Source: Rhizophagus clarus (lineage: Eukaryota > Glomeromycota > Glomeromycetes > Glomerales > Glomeraceae). Taken from it: 64,000 nucleotides of DNA. The stretch's first letter is position 1. Each line of letters begins with the position of its first letter. Shown piece by piece: positions 57,412 to 64,000 of this stretch. The notes below the pieces were generated by a model that saw nothing but the letters and a program-made list of their open reading frames with translations, was not told where the DNA came from and searched no databases. The stretch spans positions 682,001 to 746,000 of the forward strand of contig BLAL01000208.1 of the NCBI GenBank assembly GCA_015698045.1, in the 5' to 3' direction. A program made the translations under genes and the position numbers.

Positions 57412-59013
57412 GGGTAGAGTGTAATGACGATCATTTTCTATATGATCATGTAGGGCTCCGATCGGTTCAGTTCAGTTCAGTTTTTACAAAAACCGATACC
57501 GAACCAAATTAATCGATATCGGTATTAATGATTACTGAAACCGATTGGTAATTACTAAAAACCGAACTGATTTACTGAACGTTTTTAGTAAAAAAATGTT
57601 TCGCAACGTTTAGCAAAAAAAAAGTTGCAAAACGATTTTCTTATCAAATCATCCATAAAAAAATGTTTCGCAACGTTTTTTATTAAAGTGACAAAAAAAA
57701 ACGTTGCGAGACGTTTTTTTATATTAAATCGTTTTATAAAAACGTTTCACAACGTTTTTAAATAAAAAGAAAAATAACGTTGCAAAATGTTGTTTTCTAT
57801 ATTAAATTTCTGATGTAAAAAACATTTCGCAACATTTTTTACAAGTTTCGCAAAAATAACGTTGCGAAACATTATTTTTTTTATATCAAACATTTATGTA
57901 AAAACATTTCACAACGTTTTTTACAATATTCGCAAAAATAACGTTGCGAAATGTTATTTTTCATATTAAATTGTTTATGTAAAAAACGTTTTGCAACATT
58001 TTTTACAAGTTCCGCAAAAATAACATTGCGAAATGTTATTTTTTTATCAAATCATTTATGTAAAAAACATTTCGCAACATTTTTTACAAGTTCCGCAAAA
58101 ATAACATTGCGAAACGTTATTTTTTATTAAATCGTTTATGTAAAAAATGTTTTGCAACGTTTTTTACAAGTTCCGCAAAAATAATGTTGCAAAACGTTAT
58201 TTTTTATATCAAACGTTTATATAAAAAACATTTCGCAACGTTTTTTTTTAACTACATTATTTAATAAAAAGACGTTTTTCTTATAAAAAAAAAACATTTT
58301 TATTATCAGTAAATCAGTTCGGTAAATCGCAAAACTGATACCGAAACCGAAAGTTTTGGTTCGATAAATCATAAAACCGAAACCGCTCTGATACCGAAAC
58401 CGGTCGGTACGGTTCAGTAATTACCAAAACCGATCAGAGCCCCAGATCATGCTGCAAATTTTTTTGTATTACGACTCCATGACAATCTGATTTACTGGCA
58501 CCTGAATAATTTTCTGAAATTTGTTTATCCATTTTCGCCAGACTTTTCTAATAAAATACTTTAAAGAAATTTTTTAGATTTTATTGTTTTTTATCTTGTT
58601 AAAAATAATTCAGCCAAGATTATAATGTTAATGCTGGCCAAAAAATCGCTAATTTCTACAACTTGTATCAGTAAAAACAAAAAAAGTAGTGTTTGTATTT
58701 GTATAAATAAAGTTTTTTCTCAGCAGTTTATCATTTATGCGAAACTTTTTCTTAAGAAAATTTCCTTTATGTAAAAGATTTCAGTTTCTTCAAAATTTTT
58801 TGTGTCATGTTTTTTATTATTTAAAACATAAAATAACTAGAAAACATGTATTTTTATTATTAAAAATAAAAAATAGAAGGTTTCTTTATGTTAGTTAACA
58901 ATAGTGTAAAAAATTTTTTTATTATTCTTTAGCCTTATATCACATCATCAAATAAATTTGTGAAATCTGATAAAAAATTCGATATTAAAAAATGATCGGT
59001 GTACACTCTACCC
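57412..59013. mobile_element. piggyBac-like inverted-repeat element with TTAA flanks
   Basis: GGGTAGAGTGTA starts it and TACACTCTACCC ends it. The match continues, with a 2-nt gap, into CGATCATTTT. TTAA stands on both sides (57408-57411 and 59014-59017), as in piggyBac insertions. Without the inserted element at 57451-58444 it would be about 600 bp. No transposase is encoded. Confidence 0.7.
57451..58444. mobile_element. hAT-like non-autonomous element with palindromic tandem core, 994 bp
   Basis: TAGGGCTCCGATCGGTT begins it; the inverted right end reads TGGGGCTCTGATCGGTT. GATCATG flanks both ends (57444-57450, 58445-58451). Subterminal parts are rich in ACCGAAACCGA words in both orientations. 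The core (about 57580-58260) holds roughly eight units of about 80 bp, each an imperfect palindrome: AACGTTGCGAAACGTT, then a short AT spacer, then ACATTTCGCAACGTT. No ORF. Confidence 0.8.
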
Positions 59014-59449
59014 TTAAAAAAATGTTAATTAACTATTTTATTATTACTAATACAAATTAAAAAAACATTAAACATTTTTAACATTTTTTTTTATTAATAC
59101 AAATTAAAAAATATTATTACACTAATACTATATATACCAAAACTATGCTGCAGCACTATGTAGGAAGTTTTAACTTTCAGCATTGAGCCAAATGACTTTT
59201 GGCAGGCAACCTTAGGTGGCATTAAGGTATTACAGCCTAATTACGACATTACAGCCCAATTATGGCATTACGGCTTAATTACAGTATTACAAAAAGTGTT
59301 ATAACTGTAATGTCATATGTTGTAATATTACGGCATCATCTAATCAATTACGGTTAACATCTTTAGTAAGAGCTACTAATTGAAGGAAATCAGCTGATTT
59401 CTGACACGTTTCTTAATAAAAAATATTTTGCAACATTTTTTTTGTTTTT

Positions 59450-59665
59450 AATTCTGAATTTGGTTTGACCTGAAATCAGATTTGGATCAGATTTGGATCA
59501 AATTTAAATTAGATTCAGATCTTAAATTTGAATCTGCAGATCTGATTTGGATTTCAAATATAGATCTGGATATTAGATCCAGATTTAAAATTGATAGATC
59601 CAGATCTATCAGATTAGATTTAAATCTGATAAAATCTGATCTGATCTGATTTATGCGGAACCCTA
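59450..59665. repeat. CAGATCTGATT-type degenerate repeat, transposon end
   Basis: Many GATCTGATTTGGAT and ATCAGATC words in both orientations, ending in TGCGGAACCCTAA. The inverted form, TTAGGGTTCCGCA, looks like a hAT terminus. The opposite end is not seen. The next 340 bp, to 60004, hold nothing recognised. Confidence 0.5.
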
Positions 59666-60004
59666 ATTTTATCAGATTTGATCATATTGCTTTTTTTTAT
59701 AATTGTAAATCAATTTAATTAATTAATAATTAATATGTATTAAAAAATAAATAATAAAGCGTCAGTTAGTAAATGTAGTCACAAAGTGACTTAACTATGC
59801 AACTACAGCCTCTAAATATGATGATTGGAACCTCATTATGATAATTGATGTAATATCTACTATGTTTACTAGTATCAAAATGGCCAAAGTATACATAGTT
59901 ACACTTATATTACTTAAAGAAATTATTCTCAAAGTGTACGAAATAGTTATCTTAATGTGATATCTTCGTATTCAGGGGTCTTATGCAACTATCTCAATTT
60001 TACG

Positions 60005-62740
60005 CTATTCATATTTAATAAAATAAGATTTAGCTTTATATGTACCTTCTATACTTTCCTTATCATTATAATCTAAACTGCATAACAGATATGATGTTTT
60101 ACCAGTAATGCTATAATAATCAAAATTTTCATTACTACTAAATTTTCTATATAAATTAAGATATTGATCCAATGTTTTACTATAAAAATAGGATCAATAA
60201 TAAATTAACTTAGATTGAGATACAGATAATACATTTGCTAATGTATTTACCTCAGCCTTAATCTGATTGTTCTCTGAGAGAAAGGTTTTTCAAGTTACAT
60301 AACTCTGATCATGAAGATTCTTCATAGTTGAACATGCTATTGAATTTACATGATCTATAATACTTTGTATTTGTAAGTAACTGAGACTCAAAATAGCATC
60401 TGCGCTATAAGAGACCTGATTAATTTTCTCTAGTCCCAATATATTAAATAACTTGAATAGTTTTCTAACTCTAAGAATTTTTTGATGCAAATTCATATCT
60501 GTTATATCAAGTAAAAGCTGTTTGATTTCTTGATATACCATAAATGTTGCAGTTTTTTTCTTAACTCCACCAGTAACAAGGTTATTAATCCTTTTATCAT
60601 ATTTTTCTATAAAGTAGTACCAGTATAAAATTGCTTCTTAACCAAGTTTATTAGTTCTCTTGAACATGCAATCTATATTTTGTACAGTATCTGAAAATGG
60701 ATCCTGTTTTTCTAAAGTTTGATCTGACATAAATATATGTACAGGTAATAATAGTCATAACTGTTGTTTTAACTCCTATTTTATAATTATATTTTTATCC
60801 AACTTGACAATAACTTCTTTATATAAGACCCTGAACAATATATATATAGGTTAGATGAAAATTTCAAAATTTACTATGATCAATAAGCAAATTATTTTAA
60901 GTTCTGCTAAGCAAACTCTTATTATAACCTTTGAATTTTTTATTCTGCTAAGCAATTTTTTTCTGACATATATAACTTTATTTAAGTATAAAAATATAAT
61001 TTAATTATAATAAATATATATATAATAATAGTAAATTAATTTTTTATATCATTGCGAAAAAAAAATTGTGAAATTAATTCACTAAATATTAATAAATTAA
61101 TAATATAAAATGATATACAACTTCAGAATTTTTAATTTTAATTAATATTAATATAATATTAATATACTATTGCTATTTTAAAAATAGTTTTAAAATTTGG
61201 AATTTTTTATAAATATTATTATATTTAGATTTATAAAAATTAAAATATAAATTATTGCCAACCCTTATAAACAACTTCTTAAAGTTAACAAGTTGATTTA
61301 AAATAAAAAAAATTACACTTTAAAATTAAAATCACAAACGATAAATAATTAAAAGTACAAAAGTTAAATGCATTCTACGAATATTAATCCAATTATTCTA
61401 AATTTTTTACTGTAAGTAGATTCGACCTTGCTGAACAACTTTTAAACATAAAAAAGTAATTTCATTTGACCAAAGTGATGTTATTACATCCTAAAGTAAA
61501 TTTTTTGAAATTAGTACTATTTAAAAAATATAGTTATCTTCACAAATATTATACTTAGAATCATAAAAATTGAAATACAAATATTTTTTACAACTGCTGA
61601 ACAATTTACTTAAATATAAAAAGGTAATTTCATTTGTCCAAAATTCATTTTATATATGAGTAAAATTAGCAAACAAAAAATAAGAATATGAGAATATTAT
61701 TCTAAAAACATGATTTTTTTTATAAATATTAAATACAATATTGTGTTTATAAAATTAAAATATGTAAAATAATAGAAAAGAAGTATCAGTTTAAAAAAAA
61801 TTTTTGTAAAAAAATTTTTTTAATATATGTGTAAAATTAAAATTTTCTCTTTTTATATATACTGTATATATGAAAATCTTTGTTATATGAATAAGGGGTT
61901 CTGCTACGCAAATATAATTACTGAGCTGAAATAAAAATAAGTTCAACTACGTATTTAAATATCTAACCAACTAAAATTTTATATTAAAATAAGTAAATAA
62001 AAGTCTTATATAGGGTTTTTTTTTATATGATCATTAAGCAAACTCAAATCTAATATATTTATATATTGTTCAGAGTCCTCTTCATACTGATCAGATTTAA
62101 GTTCCTTCATATCACATGACTTTAATCATGATGGATCTTTATAGTTTTCAAGATTACATATTAGTTTGGATGCATTAACTTACTGTTATTTTGATTAGAC
62201 ATAAGATGCTGATCTTATGCACTCAGAATTAGCCTCATAAAATTGTAATAAATCTTGCTCATCTTGCTCTGAAGTTGACATGTCCTAAGAAATTATAAAT
62301 GCTTTTGATCCCTCTGTTTTTTTTCTCAATTTCTCTGCCTAATCTCATTACTAACCTTTTTTATGCATTTCATTCAAAAAAACATCTGTTTTCTTATCTT
62401 CAGATAAAGAAGTATCCACCAATAGTTTCTTGTGATACATTATTGTGAATATTACTGAATTAAAGTTAGATAAACTGTTATTAGAAGAATTATTATTTAG
62501 AGTTTGCTTCTATTTCACTTTTGCAATTTTATCTTTAAACTCAAATTCCAACTTCTTGACTCTAACCTTAAGTTTAATATTCTCAGCATTACACCTTATT
62601 TTCTTTTCTTCAGTTATTCTTAAAGTCTCAGCAATCCTGCACTTAAGTTCAGCTCTCTCAGCATCAAATTCTGAGATCTTTCTTTTAAGATCAGGTATTT
62701 TAGCATTTACAGCTTTGAGCTCACTATACATTAAGAAGTT
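60005..62740 (-). pseudogene. Decayed member of a coiled-coil Rhizophagus family
   Basis: The minus strand keeps family landmarks in order. The N-terminus is a coiled coil at 62510-62731 (IPDLKRKISEFDAERAELK). Near 62370 lies KVSNEIRQRN in broken frames. Near 60600-60640 is ILYWYYFIEKYDKRI. The block at 60290-60541 (YQEIKQLLLDITDMNLHQK, VSYSADAILSLSYLQIQ) follows. The C-terminal part at 60005-60170 (DYYSITGKTSYLLC, SIEGTYKAKSYFIKYE) ends in a stop. Stops, frameshifts and a very AT-rich stretch (60800-62000) separate the parts. I recognise the family from recall as large and uncharacterised. The dimerising helix suggests an oligomeric protein. Confidence 0.65.
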
Positions 62741-63019
62741 TTAAATAGGTGTATAAAATATTAATAAATGCCATATGTTGCTTAATACCAAAAAAGTGTA
62801 GAGCAATGAACCCTTTATAAATTAACATATTTAAAAACATAATAGGTTAACATATAAAGCAATACTTAACAGTTGATAAACGTGTATAATCAGTTTTAAC
62901 AAATGTGTAAAACAATATTAGTTTCGTTGAAAAACACCATATATTTTAATTGAAATACATGTTAATTAACGTGTTTATTAATTATATTATAAATCATATA
63001 TATTATTCAACTAATCTAA

Positions 63020-63310
63020 ATATCTAGTATAAATCTGTGGACTACATTTCTCACTTGCAGATCGCTTGACCATTTTTCCAGTAGATGGTTGCTGAAGAAA
63101 AGCTTGAGCTTTTGGTTTCTTGAGCTCCTTTTAAGTAATATTTTCTTTTTTATAAAACCTAGTCGTGTCTTTTAAAACTCGTCTAGTTCAAAAATACTAA
63201 GTTTTGGTGGAACTACTGGCTTAGTATGAACTTCACCAAGGAAATAGGTTATGACTGCAAACTTTAGGTTCTCTTCATATTTTTGAAGACTTTTGTAAGG
63301 TTAGCATCTG
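63020..63310 (-). pseudogene. Coding relic, Lys/Pro-rich
   Basis: Two minus-strand pieces in different frames: KPVVPPKLSIFELDEF (about 63185-63235) with a stop after it, then KKPKAQAFLQQPSTGKMV (about 63065-63125). Gene-like codon use, but a stop and a frameshift separate them. It may be the 5' part of the adjacent decayed coiled-coil gene or another family. Confidence 0.35.
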
Positions 63311-63399
63311 GACTACCTGGTCTTAAATACCCTAAAAGAAAGGTTTCTCGTCAATACTATTTATTTTAGAAGCATTGAGATAGACAAAGCGAAGTTGTT

Positions 63400-63740
63400 A
63401 GTTGAAGTTTTTATTTATAGCCAGGAGTGACGCTTGCTTTTTCTTGCCTAGAGGTCATTTAAGGGGATGTAGAAGTGGTGGTTATGATGTTTTATCTCTT
63501 TCTCCAGTTTTCCTTTTGGGTTTCTGGAAGTATTAATGACTTTTCTTTAGTTTTTTATTTTTTGTCTGTCGATATTTTAGCCTTTAGTCTCTTTTTCTAA
63601 TTTAGTTTTGGGGGTTGGAGGTATTAGAATATTAATCAGTATTTTGGTGGTTTGGTGTAACTTTTTTTTAGGGTTTTGTTTGTCGATCTAATTAAAGGGG
63701 GAAATTTGGTTGGATAATTTGTTTTAAATTTGGTTAACAC
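63400..63740. other. G+T-rich, strand-skewed segment
   Basis: The plus strand is dominated by T and G (…TTTGGGGGTTGGAGG…, …GTGGTTTGGTGTAAC…) with few C and A, unlike the rest of the window. No ORF. It may be the untranslated leader of a retroelement that continues beyond the window. Confidence 0.35.
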
Positions 63741-64000
63741 ATGTTGATTTCTAGTTGGGCTAGTCAAAGTCACGTGTGAGTTGTTGTAACTCTTCTAATA
63801 TCTTTTTATTTTTGGTATATCTGCGCTGGTTAAAGGACTCTGAATGATTTGGAAAAAATCTTTTTTGGATACGACTACCAAGCGAAAAGGAAATTTTAAC
63901 TTTATTAACTAGGAGGCCTTAGTATAATGCCCACATGCCACTTGGTTAGAGTAGTGGCTTCTCGTAATGGTATGCTTTGTAGGGATTATGGAGAAAAATA

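Larger units (their letters stand above)
56258..59442. mobile_element. Outer inverted-repeat element of a nested stack
   Basis: The left end (56258-56322: AAAAATGTTGTAAAACG, then CATGCCAGAAATCAGCTGAT) and the inverted right end (59387-59442) match over about 55-60 bp with gaps. The shared core is CAGAAATCAGCTGATTT. Further inside, GTAATGCCGTAATT-type words and a GATGTTAACCGTAAT-type phrase also occur in inverted orientation. No transposase ORF and no clear target duplication. It contains at least two younger insertions. Confidence 0.55.

Noticed and set aside
57318..57512. 64-codon ORF repeating FFINKIAV
   Set aside because: Product of the 25-bp tandem array running into a transposon end.
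63936..63990. tRNA-like phrase (CCACTTGGTTAGAGTAGTGG … CTCGTAA)
   Set aside because: It has A-box-like and anticodon-loop-like words, but the anticodon stem does not pair and no B box (GGTTCGAANCC) follows. A degenerate tRNA-derived repeat is possible but unsupported.
1..64000. CRISPR arrays, operons, ribosome binding sites, prophage
   Set aside because: Introns and gene families show a eukaryotic nuclear sequence; all arrays seen are satellites or minisatellites without spacer logic.

Overview
The window looks like nuclear DNA of an arbuscular mycorrhizal fungus (Glomeromycotina), most likely Rhizophagus or a close relative. It is very AT-rich and gene-poor. Its genes carry short GT-AG introns. 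The families present are those expanded in these fungi: F-box/LRR proteins, Sel1-repeat proteins, Sel1-linked and TKL-like kinases, Crinkler (CRN) proteins, and two large lineage-specific families I know only as uncharacterised Rhizophagus proteins. No search was run; family calls rest on motifs and recollection.

Layout. 0-5.5 kb is repeat DNA: a purine-strand minisatellite, then a CpG-rich satellite with a 172-bp higher-order unit. 8.5-10 kb holds an F-box gene; 11.2-12.8 kb holds an F-box scrap and a dead Sel1-kinase gene. 14.7-15.9 kb is a six-exon gene for a secreted or type I membrane protein, visible only after splicing. 17.2-20.8 kb has an orphan CRN header, another F-box scrap and a 14-unit Sel1 gene with two frameshifts. 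22.4-24.8 kb and 43.0-45.7 kb are the two arms of an inverted duplication, each with a five-exon maltose/galactoside O-acetyltransferase gene. Between the arms lie a tyrosine-recombinase (Crypton-like) relic, a second F-box gene, a zone of exon-like fragments, a MITE, a kinase pseudogene, a decayed CRN and an apparently intact three-exon CRN gene (39.2-42.0 kb). To the right are a multi-exon gene of an uncharacterised Rhizophagus family (50.2-52.2 kb), a third F-box gene (53.5-55.1 kb), a nest of at least three inserted inverted-repeat elements (56.3-59.4 kb) and a decayed coiled-coil family gene (60.0-62.7 kb).

The genes do not form a pathway. The window reads as an accessory, duplication-prone compartment: adaptor-type proteins (F-box, Sel1), effector-type proteins (CRN) and mobile elements, with many broken copies. 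The most informative signals are the inverted duplication with a MITE in only one arm, the nested element stack, the intact CRN beside decayed CRN headers, and the CpG-rich satellite.
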